Source: an uncultured Clostridia bacterium (lineage in GTDB: Bacteria; Bacillota; Clostridia; Christensenellales; DTU072). Taken from it: DNA of 49,594 nt. The position numbers were made by a program, and so were the translations under genes. Within the stretch, counting starts at the first letter, position 1. Every line of letters begins with the position of its first letter. The stretch is taken from assembly GCA_944349655.1 (NCBI GenBank), contig CALVNL010000011.1, forward strand, positions 1 to 49,594. Direction: 5' to 3'. Under the pieces are notes generated by a model, which was not told the origin of the DNA, did not search any database, and saw only the letters and a list, made by a program, of their open reading frames with translations. Below are positions 15,069 to 23,112 of the stretch, piece after piece.

Positions 15069-16880
15069 TTATTTTTTCGGAATCTTGCGTTTTCTTTGTT
15101 GTTTAGCTTTACAGTTTTGATTGCTTTTACCTTCTTTCCCGTATTTTTCAAGGTAAGGACGGATTAGGTCGGCGTTTTCTTTCTTGCGGTACTGGAGCAA
15201 AGCTCTCTGAACTTTTTTTTCTTCGGCGTCCTTCGCTACATAAACCTCTTCTCCCGTTTCCGGGTCTATGCCCGTGTAAAAAATACAAGTGGAACGGGTG
15301 GCAGGCGTGGGATAGAAATCCTGCACCTGTTCGGGCATATATCCGATTTTTTTCAGATAAAGAGTAAGTTTTACGGCGTCGGAAACCGTACACCCCGGGT
15401 GGGAAGATATGAGATACGGCACGAGATACTGTTTCAACCCGTGACGGACGTTATATTCGTCGAAACGGGCTTTGAACGCCTCGTAAACTCCGAAAGACGG
15501 TTTGTTCATTATTTTCAATACGTTGTCGCAACAGTGTTCGGGCGCGACTTTAAGCTGTCCGCTGACGTGATGAGCGCACAGTTCTTCGAAAAAGGCGGGA
15601 TTTTTGTCCATCATAAGGTAATCGAAACGAATACCGCTCCTGATAAAAACCTTTTTTACTTTAGGTAAAGCCCTTATTTCTCTCAAAATATCGAGATAAT
15701 CGTCGTGACTTACTTTAAGAAGCGGACAAGGCTTATAACCTATGCACTGACGGTCTTTACATACGCCCTTTTCCTTTTGGCGGTCGCAGGACGGAGCCCT
15801 GAAGTTGGCGGTGGGTCCCCCGACGTCGTGAATGTATCCCTTGAAATCGGGGAGTTTTGTCAAAAGTTCGGCTTCCTTTACCACGCTTTCCTTGCTTCGG
15901 GCGGAAACCGCTCTCCCCTGATGATAAGTCAATGCGCAATAGGAACAGTTTCCGAAACAACCTCTGTGGTCGGTTATGGAAAATCTCACTTCCTCTATAG
16001 CCGGCACCGGTCCGACGTAGGACGGATGCGGAGCCCTTTCGTAAGGCAAAGCGTAAACTCTGTCCATTTCCTCGGTAGTGAGCGGACGGGAGGGAGGATT
16101 GACCACGACGTAATCTTTCCCGTTGCGCTGGACGAGCATTTTCCCCGAAAGATAGTTACTGTTGCCGTATTGCAATCGGTGAGCCTTGACGTAAGACTTC
16201 TTATCCCTCGCCACCTCTTCGAAAGACGGACAGAATATAGCTTCGCAATTTTCGAGTTTTTCTCTGACGGCGGAAGAGAGGTCGTCGTAAGACGACAGAT
16301 ACGCCGTCCCCTCCACGTCTTTTATCTTCGTCATCGGAACGCCTTTTCTGAGGAGATCGAGTATGTTCCACCAGGCTCTTTCCCCCATTCCGTACATCAG
16401 AAGGTCGGCTCCCGAGGAAACCAGTACCGAAGGCATGACTTCGTCCGCCCAGTAGTCGTAATGCGCCATTCTGCGTAAACTCGCTTCTATTCCGCCGATA
16501 ATAACGGGTACCTCGTGATAAAGTTTTTTAAGGGCACGGGTATAGACCGTCACCGCCCTGTCGGGTCTTTTCCCCGCTTTGCCGTATTCGGAATAAACGT
16601 CGGTCTTTCGGCGGACCTTTGCCACGGTATAGTTGTTGACCATACTGTCCACCACTCCGCCACTCACCAGAAAAGCTATCTTCGGCGCGCCGAAAGCACG
16701 GTAGTCGGAGTCTTTCATCGGTTGGGAAATTATCGCAACCGAAAAGCCCTCGCTCTCTATCAGACGAGAAATTATGGCGTGACCGAAACTCGGGTGGTCG
16801 ACGTACGCCTCGGGTATGACCATCACGAAATCGGGCGTAAAATCACTTTTATCCGCTTTGTTGAAAGGTAAGAAAGCCAC
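15069..16880 (-). CDS. YgiQ family radical SAM protein
   Basis: Radical S-adenosylmethionine protein of the YgiQ (UPF0313) family, 603 residues. An N-terminal B12-binding-like region includes FSVAIISQPM and the family motif VIIGGIEASLRRMAHYDYW. The radical SAM core has the [4Fe-4S] cluster motif CFGNCSYC (C-x3-C-x2-C), then the conserved DVGGPTANF, SGIRFDYL, KVAPEH and SSHPGCT. The C-terminus is basic (KAKQQRKRKIPKK). The reaction is unknown. The start is GTG 16880, 2 bases after the purD stop, with only a weak Shine-Dalgarno inside the end of purD, so translation is probably coupled. Co-directional with purD; no functional link is obvious. Confidence 0.93.
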   Translation of the reverse strand: MAFLPFNKADKSDFTPDFVMVIPEAYVDHPSFGHAIISRLIESEGFSVAIISQPMKDSDYRAFGAPKIAFLVSGGVVDSMVNNYTVAKVRRKTDVYSEYGKAGKRPDRAVTVYTRALKKLYHEVPVIIGGIEASLRRMAHYDYWADEVMPSVLVSSGADLLMYGMGERAWWNILDLLRKGVPMTKIKDVEGTAYLSSYDDLSSAVREKLENCEAIFCPSFEEVARDKKSYVKAHRLQYGNSNYLSGKMLVQRNGKDYVVVNPPSRPLTTEEMDRVYALPYERAPHPSYVGPVPAIEEVRFSITDHRGCFGNCSYCALTYHQGRAVSARSKESVVKEAELLTKLPDFKGYIHDVGGPTANFRAPSCDRQKEKGVCKDRQCIGYKPCPLLKVSHDDYLDILREIRALPKVKKVFIRSGIRFDYLMMDKNPAFFEELCAHHVSGQLKVAPEHCCDNVLKIMNKPSFGVYEAFKARFDEYNVRHGLKQYLVPYLISSHPGCTVSDAVKLTLYLKKIGYMPEQVQDFYPTPATRSTCIFYTGIDPETGEEVYVAKDAEEKKVQRALLQYRKKENADLIRPYLEKYGKEGKSNQNCKAKQQRKRKIPKK

Positions 16881-16882
16881 TT

Positions 16883-18148
16883 CTACTTATTCTTTTTATC
16901 CGAAGCTATGTCTTTACGGTAGTGCATTCCGTCGAAAGCAATTTTCGCAATGTTACGGTAAACGTTTTCGGCACATTCGGCTTTACTTTCGCCCATCGAA
17001 AAAACGCCCATAACCCTGCCTCCGGAAGTCCGCAGTTCGTTATCGATAAGTTTGGTACCCGCGTGGAATATCCTTACCGTATCATCGGTATCGCCTTGAT
17101 TTATTTTAATATTCTTAACGTATTCGAGAGGATAACCGCCCGAGGTAAGCACTACGCATACGGCGGCTTTATTAGCCCGTTTAAGTTGAATTTTATCGAG
17201 TTTTCCGTCGATTACCGCATTGAAAATATCGAGAAGCGGAGTTTCCAGAAGCGGTACCGCCACCTGACTTTCCACGTCGCACAACCGCACGGTAAAGTCC
17301 GCCGCCTTCGGTCCGTCGGGAGTCAGAATAAGCGAAAACGATAAAGCCCCCTTGAAAGGTATCCCTTCGCTGTTCAACGCTTCCACCGTGGGCAGGAAAA
17401 TTTCCTTATACGCCCTTTCGGCAATTTCGGGAGTATAGTTTTCGGCGGGGATATACGCGCCCATTCCTGCGGTACTCATTCCGAGATCGTTGTCGTAAAC
17501 CCTCTTATATGCCTTGACGGCAGGCAGCGGCAAAACGGTCTTCCCGTCGGTAAAAGTCATAACTATTACGTTCTGACCTTCCAAAAATTCCTCTATATCC
17601 ACCACTTTTCCCGCTTCTCCGAAGAGTTCGGCTATCATCACGTCATAAAGGGCGTTTTCGGCTTCACGCTGATTGCGGCAGAAATATATGCCTTTGCCCG
17701 CCGTTCTTCCGTCGGTCTTGACTACCAACGGAAAAGCGTGAGTCGAGGTATATTTTTTAGCTTTTTCATAACTGTCGAATATTTTGTATTCGGGGGCGGG
17801 AATATTATATTTTTCGCACAATCTGCGACAAAACGCTTTACTGCTCTCCATTTTCGAAGGAGCGGCTTCGGGACCGAAAACCCTGTGTCCTTTTGCCGAA
17901 AGGTAATTCACAAGCCCTCCCGCAAGCGACTCGTCGGGACTGACTACCGTAAGTTTGATATTGGGGTTGGCGTCCAGAAATTCTCCGATACCTTCCTTGT
18001 CGGTCACGTCCATTTTTATGCAGGTGGCGATGCCGGCTAGTCCCCCGTTGCCGGGTATGCAGAAAATATTGTCCACCCGTTCATCCTGTTTCAACGCCGT
18101 AGCTATGGCGTGTTCTCTTCCTCTCGAACCTATAAGCAATACGTCCAT
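16883..18148 (-). CDS. purD: phosphoribosylamine--glycine ligase
   Basis: PurD (GAR synthetase), which joins phosphoribosylamine and glycine with ATP in purine synthesis; 421 residues, normal length. The N-terminal domain begins VLLIGSRGREHAIATAL. The ATP-grasp domain has PLVVKTDGRTAGKGIYFC (the G-K-G loop) and ADFTVRLCDVESQ in place of the usual FNVRFGDPE. The C-terminal domain ends with GMHYRKDI. Several family positions are altered (DESLAGGLVNYL where GPEAPLVAG is usual), so the protein is diverged. It has lost its usual purine-operon neighbours; only ygiQ follows it. AAAGGAG precedes the ATG. Confidence 0.93.
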   Translation of the reverse strand: MDVLLIGSRGREHAIATALKQDERVDNIFCIPGNGGLAGIATCIKMDVTDKEGIGEFLDANPNIKLTVVSPDESLAGGLVNYLSAKGHRVFGPEAAPSKMESSKAFCRRLCEKYNIPAPEYKIFDSYEKAKKYTSTHAFPLVVKTDGRTAGKGIYFCRNQREAENALYDVMIAELFGEAGKVVDIEEFLEGQNVIVMTFTDGKTVLPLPAVKAYKRVYDNDLGMSTAGMGAYIPAENYTPEIAERAYKEIFLPTVEALNSEGIPFKGALSFSLILTPDGPKAADFTVRLCDVESQVAVPLLETPLLDIFNAVIDGKLDKIQLKRANKAAVCVVLTSGGYPLEYVKNIKINQGDTDDTVRIFHAGTKLIDNELRTSGGRVMGVFSMGESKAECAENVYRNIAKIAFDGMHYRKDIASDKKNK

Positions 18149-18252
18149 GGTTTTCTCCTTTGATTGATTCCCTTCCCCGTTAAAGAGGTAGGCTGAGGTC
18201 GCCCTCTGCGGAAAAACAATTTCTCCGCTTGTTACGTTTTTTTGCGGAAAAA

Positions 18253-19788
18253 TCAGTTTTCCGCGGTTTGATTTTCGTCGGAAAGTTCTTCCGACGGTTG
18301 GTTTTCGTGACGGCGGCGGTTGAGTTCGGCAAGAATACGGTTATGTTCGTCGTCGTCGAGACAATATTTCCAGGTGGGTATGACCGCCAGTAAACAGCTT
18401 ATCGCCGGCGGAACCGACACCAACAAGAACAAAATCATCATCAACCCTTCGTACGGTACGGCGTCTTTGGGGATACCGCCTGCGTTTATGAAAGCGTTGA
18501 CTTCCGCCACTCTTTCGTCGGAAAAACCGGCTATTGCGTAAACTATACCCGAAATAATGGTAGCGATACCGCTGGTTAGCTTGGCGATAAACGTCTGCCC
18601 CGAGAAGAAAACTCCGTCGGGACGGGTACCGTTGACGTACTCTTCGTAATCCACGCAATCGGCTATCATCAACGACTGCAAAACGTTGGTAAGTCCTATC
18701 GACGCTCCCGCAAATACGAAAAGTATCACCATAATAACCATAGGAAGCGCCGAAGTAAGATTATGCGGCGCTATGAGATACATTACGAAAATAAGTAAAA
18801 ACGGCAGAACTCCTATGAGGTTGGAATAATTATAGAGTTTCTTTTTGGACAGTTTTTTCAAAAACACGGGGGTAAGTCCCGACGCTATGAACATACCGCC
18901 GAAAACGCCGCCTCCGAGTAAAGCTATGTAAAGAAAGGCAAGCAACGGGTCTTTACTGGCGTAATAATAGGTAACGAGAGGCATTGCGCAAATGGTGAGG
19001 AGCATTTTCGCGCTTCCGAGTATTCCGCTGAAAAGTATCTGCTTGAAGGGTTTGTTTTTCCAGATAATGGTAAAGTTTTCCTTAAGAGTGTATTTTTTCT
19101 CGGAAGGAGATATCCTTTCACGGATAAAGAAACCGCACACCTGGAACATTCCGCACCCGATCAAAGCAAAGCCGAGGGCGGCTATAAGGAAACCGAACCT
19201 CTCCCCCTGCGCCGCACCCATAGTCGGAGCGAGCATATTGCCGAGAGCGAGAGAGACGGGTTGCATTCCGAGCAAAGTAACCGCTCCGCCTACGCCGCCG
19301 AGGATACGGGCAAGGCTCAAAAGCGTGTTCCTGTCCTTTTCCTTTTCGGTCATAAGGGCGGTAACACCCCAAAGCGGAATATCTCCGACGGTATAAGTCA
19401 TCCCCCACAGGACATAGGTAAACGCCGCCCAGCCGACGATGGCTACGTCGAGCGCTTTACTTCCCTGTCCGTAAAACCCGAAACTTACGAAACAAAGGAC
19501 GGTGGTTACGAGAATTATCCCGGGTACGAAAATAAGATAAGGACGGCATTTTCCCCAACGGGAACGGGTACGGTCCACTATGGTCCCCATAATCGGATCG
19601 TTGAAAGCGTCCCACACCTTAGCTATCGTCATAATAACGGTAACCGCCAGGGCAGGGATAAGAATGGTAAATTGCAGAAAATACGCAAGTCCCGCGCCAA
19701 TAATGTTGTAGATAATGTTTTGTCCGGCTATGCCTATGAGGTAGGCGTTGCGTTCTTTTTTGGAATAAGTCCTGAGTTCGGCGTTCAT
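18253..19788 (-). CDS. GPH-family sugar:cation symporter (MFS)
   Basis: A 511-residue membrane transporter of the glycoside-pentoside-hexuronide family (melibiose carrier MelB type), which brings sugars in with Na+ or H+. About 12 hydrophobic helices are visible. The signature loop WDAFNDPIMGTIVDRTRSRWGKCRPYL lies near residues 61-87, with the cation-binding Asp residues in D-x-x-x-D-P. The substrate cannot be told. The C-terminal tail after the last helix is acidic (SEELSDENQTAEN). It follows a small LRR lipoprotein with a 20-base gap and AGGGG before its ATG, so the two are likely one transcript. No glycosidase or sugar kinase lies nearby. Confidence 0.9.
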   Translation of the reverse strand: MNAELRTYSKKERNAYLIGIAGQNIIYNIIGAGLAYFLQFTILIPALAVTVIMTIAKVWDAFNDPIMGTIVDRTRSRWGKCRPYLIFVPGIILVTTVLCFVSFGFYGQGSKALDVAIVGWAAFTYVLWGMTYTVGDIPLWGVTALMTEKEKDRNTLLSLARILGGVGGAVTLLGMQPVSLALGNMLAPTMGAAQGERFGFLIAALGFALIGCGMFQVCGFFIRERISPSEKKYTLKENFTIIWKNKPFKQILFSGILGSAKMLLTICAMPLVTYYYASKDPLLAFLYIALLGGGVFGGMFIASGLTPVFLKKLSKKKLYNYSNLIGVLPFLLIFVMYLIAPHNLTSALPMVIMVILFVFAGASIGLTNVLQSLMIADCVDYEEYVNGTRPDGVFFSGQTFIAKLTSGIATIISGIVYAIAGFSDERVAEVNAFINAGGIPKDAVPYEGLMMILFLLVSVPPAISCLLAVIPTWKYCLDDDEHNRILAELNRRRHENQPSEELSDENQTAEN

Positions 19789-19808
19789 ATTCGTTCCCCT
19801 AAAAAAAA

Positions 19809-20438
19809 CTATTTTACGATTATTTTTTCGTATTCCGACCAGGCGGACTTATAGGCGTCGTAAGCAGACTTAGGCACCTTGATCTGTAAAATCGAATTCA
19901 CTTCGTAAACGTTGTGATCCTCCCTGTAAAACATAAACACATAACCGCCGATTTCCGGAGGGATGGTTGCGTTGAGATTGATTTTCCTGAGACTGTTGCA
20001 GTTTATGAAAGCGTATTCGCCGATTTTCTTTATCGTGGACGGGAGTGTGACGGTGGTTGCGCCGCAATAACCGAAAGCAAAGGACTCTATCTGTTCCACT
20101 CCTTCGGAAATTTCCACTTCCGACACGTTCTTTTCGTAAAACACCAAACTTCCCACGACGTTTACTTTGTGAACGGTTCCGTCTATGGTAACTTCGGACG
20201 GAACGGTAACTTTAACGATAGTGTTTCCGCTGTCTTCCTTACCCGAATAAGCGGTGACCTTGACGTAGGAATAATCTCCTTGCGGACTGCCTTTCACCGA
20301 AAAAAGAGTATAGGTAAGTCCTGCGTCGTCCGTAACCGACGTAACCGCTTCCTCTGTTTGTCCCTCGGCGCAACCGCCTGCAAAAGCCGCTATGACGATA
20401 ATCGCCGACAATGCGAAAATCAGAATTTTTTTCCTCAT
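19809..20438 (-). CDS. small BspA-type leucine-rich-repeat lipoprotein
   Basis: A 209-residue lipoprotein. The signal peptide MRKKILIFALSAIIVIAAFA ends in the lipobox AGGC (lipidated Cys23). The mature part holds BspA/TpLRR-type repeats: SEVEISEGVEQIESFAF, then TTVTLPSTIKKIGEYAF, then a last degenerate unit. It ends with a short tail (VPKSAYDAYKSAWSEYEKIIV) often seen after such repeats. I chose ATG 20438 because GGAG lies 7 bases upstream; upstream in-frame codons would break the signal peptide. Probable location is the outer face of the membrane; such repeats usually bind proteins or glycans. It has its own promoter, and the symporter follows 20 bases later. Confidence 0.88.
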   Translation of the reverse strand: MRKKILIFALSAIIVIAAFAGGCAEGQTEEAVTSVTDDAGLTYTLFSVKGSPQGDYSYVKVTAYSGKEDSGNTIVKVTVPSEVTIDGTVHKVNVVGSLVFYEKNVSEVEISEGVEQIESFAFGYCGATTVTLPSTIKKIGEYAFINCNSLRKINLNATIPPEIGGYVFMFYREDHNVYEVNSILQIKVPKSAYDAYKSAWSEYEKIIVK

Positions 20439-20472
20439 CCGATATCTCCGATATAATAAATAATTAGTAAAA

Positions 20473-20501
20473 ATTATATCATATATACATATAACCGTCA
20501 A
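20473..20501 (-). promoter_or_regulatory. sigma-A-type promoter of the LRR lipoprotein-symporter unit
   Basis: On the minus strand TTGACG (20496-20501), a 17-base spacer and TATAAT (20473-20478), a near-perfect housekeeping promoter about 35 bases upstream of the ATG and downstream of the glycosyltransferase terminator. Confidence 0.85.
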
Positions 20502-20523
20502 TACCGAACTTTTCCCGAAAACT

Positions 20524-20545
20524 TAAAAAAAGTCCCCGAGGGACT
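20524..20545 (-). terminator. intrinsic terminator of the glycosyltransferase operon
   Basis: AGTCCC and GGGACT arms (20531-20536 and 20540-20545) with a 3-base loop. The minus strand continues with TTTTTTT (20524-20530). A-runs on the other side would let it work in both directions. It lies about 40 bases beyond the stop at 20587. Confidence 0.85.
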
Positions 20546-20586
20546 CAAAAAAAAGCTGAAATAATTCAAAAAACCAGGGATTTCGC

Positions 20587-21372
20587 TCAATCCGCCCACA
20601 TACGGAAACGGAGTTTTTTGTATATGGAACGGGGTAGAAAATACAACGCGACAGGATAAAAAGACATCAAAAATCCTTTAAGTCCCGCTTTAAGCATTTT
20701 TCCGCCTTTTCTTCTCACCCGACACTCGTTGAGACGGGTGGAAAAAGTGTGTTTGCCCTTGGAAAAAGGCGCTTCTTCGTACTCGAGTAAAAACTCTTCC
20801 AGATTAGCCCCTCGCTCCCCGTGCGCATACATTCGGAAAAACAATTCGTAATCCTCGCAACGAAGATATTTTCTGTCGGCGGAGTAATTTCCGGCTTCGG
20901 TTAGAGCCGATTTTCTGAATACGACGGTAGGATGAATAAACGGATTTCTTTTCAACAGAACTTTCACGTCGGGGAAGGGAGGATATGACCTTTTTCCCCA
21001 GCGTTTTCCTTCGTAACTTAAATACGCTCCCGTTCCGCAGAAAGCTATCTCCTTATGCTCCTCCAAAAATGCGATTTGCTTAGCTATCCTGCCCTCTAAA
21101 GATACGTCGTCGGCGTCCATTCGCACGATGTATTCGCCTCTCGCTAATTTTACGCACTCCCGTAAACAGTATCCTAAACCTTTGTTTTCGGTATTCCTTA
21201 TTAAGGTTATACGGTTATCGTTCAGGGAAAGTATCTCGTCGGCGCTTCCGTCGGTCGAGGCGTCGTCGCAAAGGATAATTTCCATTTCCCCTTCGTAGCC
21301 GTCAATCACGCTTTTTACCGCTTTTTTTACCGTGGAAGCGGCGTTAAAAAATCCCATAACCACGCTTATCAT
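20587..21372 (-). CDS. family 2 glycosyltransferase
   Basis: GT-A fold glycosyltransferase of family 2 (261 residues), which moves a sugar from a nucleotide donor to a growing glycan on the cytoplasmic side. It has the N-terminal ISVVMGFFNAASTVKKAV, the nucleotide-binding DDASTDGSADEIL, the metal-binding DxD motif in VRMDADDVSLEGRI and the EDYELFFRM acceptor-side motif. The C-terminus is basic and hydrophobic (LKGFLMSFYPVALYFLP), suggesting membrane association. The start overlaps the stop of the preceding gene as ATGA. It is the last gene of the lipoprotein-PGT-GT4-GT2 run. Sugar specificity unknown. Confidence 0.92.
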   Translation of the reverse strand: MISVVMGFFNAASTVKKAVKSVIDGYEGEMEIILCDDASTDGSADEILSLNDNRITLIRNTENKGLGYCLRECVKLARGEYIVRMDADDVSLEGRIAKQIAFLEEHKEIAFCGTGAYLSYEGKRWGKRSYPPFPDVKVLLKRNPFIHPTVVFRKSALTEAGNYSADRKYLRCEDYELFFRMYAHGERGANLEEFLLEYEEAPFSKGKHTFSTRLNECRVRRKGGKMLKAGLKGFLMSFYPVALYFLPRSIYKKLRFRMWAD

Positions 21373-22445
21373 TTTGCCTCCGAAATAATTTTCAGATATT
21401 CGTTTTCAAGTTTTTTTACCGCGTTCTTTATATCGAACTCCTCGTTGACTATCGCTTTGTCCGAACGGTGAATTTTCCTTTCCGAAAAAATTTTTTCCGC
21501 CCATTCTTCCGGATCGACGACAGGAAGAAAAACGGCGTTTCCGAGGTCGGTTTCCTTGGTTACCGCGTCGGAAAGGTAACACCGCAAACCGTTATACTGC
21601 GCTTCCACGGCAACCAGCGGCAACCCTTCGTAACGGGAGGGCATACAAAGACAGTCGAAAGTCGAGTACCACCTCGCCATATCGAGGGAAGGCGTGACGA
21701 AAAGACATCGTATATTTTTCTTTTCGGCGTATTTTTTCAGCTTTTCTTTCTCCGAACCGTCGCCGACCAATACAGCTACGGTTGGCGTTTTTTTATCGAG
21801 ACGAGCCGCCACGTCCAGGAAAAAACGTAAATTTTTCTGATACTCGAAGCGTCCTGCAAAACCTACGGCAAGCGAACCGTCCAAAATGCAATCCTTCCGT
21901 GTTTGAAGTCTTTTCCCCTCGTCGAAAGCATAGCGGTCTTTATCCACGGCGTTGGGCATAATAAAGACGTTTGCCCCTTCCCCGTAAAGCCATTCGGCGG
22001 AATACTCGCTGCAAGCGAATAAATGCGTCGCGTAACGGGAAGCGTGTTTTTTCAGAAAGTTCTTGACTATCGACGTGGCTTCCTTTCCGTCGGTGGTGGA
22101 ATGGCTGTGGCAAATACGCACACCCACGCCGCATTGTTTTGCTATATAAAGCGGAAATACCGACAAAGCCGTCAGATGCGAATGGAATACGTCGTAACGG
22201 TTTTCGGTAAGAATTTTTTTCAGCTGCTTCATTGCAACGGGAAACAGACGAAAGTCCTTAACGTAAAATACCCTGCCGCCGAGTTCTCTTATTTCCTCGT
22301 CAACGGAACTTGCTCCGTAGGTTATGAAATCGAATTCGAATTTTTCCCTGTCGATATTGCGGTAATAATTCATTACGCAATTTGCCACTCCTCCGAGTTC
22401 GGCGTTTCCGATAAGGTGGATAACTTTGATTTTTCCGTTATTCAT
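21369..22445 (-). CDS. family 4 (group 1) glycosyltransferase
   Basis: GT-B fold glycosyltransferase (358 residues) of the group 1/GT4 type. It has the N-terminal acceptor domain (VIHLIGNAELGGVANCV with the glycine-rich loop; FHSHLTALSVFPLYIAK) and the C-terminal donor domain (VGFAGRFEYQKNLRFFLD). The E-x7-E motif is in PSRYEGLPLVAVEAQ. The pattern is typical of enzymes adding the second or third sugar in capsule and exopolysaccharide synthesis. It overlaps the sugar-phosphate transferase by 8 bases upstream and the GT2 gene by 4 bases downstream. Cytoplasmic, peripheral on the membrane. Sugar specificity unknown. Confidence 0.93.
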   Translation of the reverse strand: MNNGKIKVIHLIGNAELGGVANCVMNYYRNIDREKFEFDFITYGASSVDEEIRELGGRVFYVKDFRLFPVAMKQLKKILTENRYDVFHSHLTALSVFPLYIAKQCGVGVRICHSHSTTDGKEATSIVKNFLKKHASRYATHLFACSEYSAEWLYGEGANVFIMPNAVDKDRYAFDEGKRLQTRKDCILDGSLAVGFAGRFEYQKNLRFFLDVAARLDKKTPTVAVLVGDGSEKEKLKKYAEKKNIRCLFVTPSLDMARWYSTFDCLCMPSRYEGLPLVAVEAQYNGLRCYLSDAVTKETDLGNAVFLPVVDPEEWAEKIFSERKIHRSDKAIVNEEFDIKNAVKKLENEYLKIISEAK

Positions 22446-23073
22446 ATTTTGCTTTCATTTCCGCAATGAGTTCGGCTGGCGGTTCTTTCAGATATTTCTT
22501 TTCTCCCGAAAGCACGGTGAAAAGTGTTTTGAAAAATATTTTGCAATCGGTAATAAAGGAAATATGTTCGTTATAATAGATATCGTAATAACTTCTGCCC
22601 TGTATGGAAAGATAACCGTTGCCGTTGACCTGGGCAAGTCCCGTCATACCCGGACGGGAAGCGAATTTCATATATTCCCATTTTTCGTAGGTTGCCGAGT
22701 AAATCGGCAGAAGCGGTCTCGGCCCCACAAAGGACATATCCCCTATCAAAACGTTTATAAGTTGGGGCAGCTCGTCCAGTTTGTATTTACGCAGAATTTT
22801 CCCTACTCTCGTGACGTTTTCGTTATCGTCCTCGATAACGGGATTGAATTTATCGAACGCCACGTTTTTGGCTTTCATCGTACGGAATTTGAATATTCTT
22901 ATAATTTGTCTGTTCTGACCTTCTCTCGGCTGACGGAAAATCGCCGCGCCTTTACTGTCCGCCGCCACCGCTATACTTATGGCTATCATAAGCGGACTAA
23001 GCAAAACCAACGCCGCCAGCGCAATAATTTTGTCGAGAGAATATTTTATAAACAGATATATCTTTAGTTTCAT
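22438..23073 (-). CDS. monotopic phosphoglycosyl transferase (initiating sugar transferase)
   Basis: Short (211 residues) bacterial sugar transferase of the PglC/WecP-like family (PF02397). It transfers a sugar phosphate to undecaprenyl phosphate and so starts a lipid-linked glycan. One N-terminal re-entrant hydrophobic helix (IIALAALVLLSPLMIAIS) is followed by the conserved FRQPREGQNRQIIRIFKFRTM region, the LDELPQLINVLIGDMSFVGPRP core with the catalytic Asp-Glu dyad, and RPGMTGLAQVNG. It lacks the long N-terminal membrane domain of WbaP types. It follows the 1410-residue lipoprotein by 39 bases with no terminator between. No flippase or polymerase lies nearby. Confidence 0.94.
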   Translation of the reverse strand: MKLKIYLFIKYSLDKIIALAALVLLSPLMIAISIAVAADSKGAAIFRQPREGQNRQIIRIFKFRTMKAKNVAFDKFNPVIEDDNENVTRVGKILRKYKLDELPQLINVLIGDMSFVGPRPLLPIYSATYEKWEYMKFASRPGMTGLAQVNGNGYLSIQGRSYYDIYYNEHISFITDCKIFFKTLFTVLSGEKKYLKEPPAELIAEMKAKYE

Positions 23074-23112
23074 TGCAATTAGTATGTGTCTTCCCCTATG
23101 CGGTTATGAATT

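Noticed and set aside
18244..18264. 8-base-pair inverted repeat over the stop codon of the GPH symporter, considered as terminator
   Set aside because: On the minus strand it is followed by A-run and not by T-run, so it does not fit an intrinsic terminator; it may only stabilise the 3' end.
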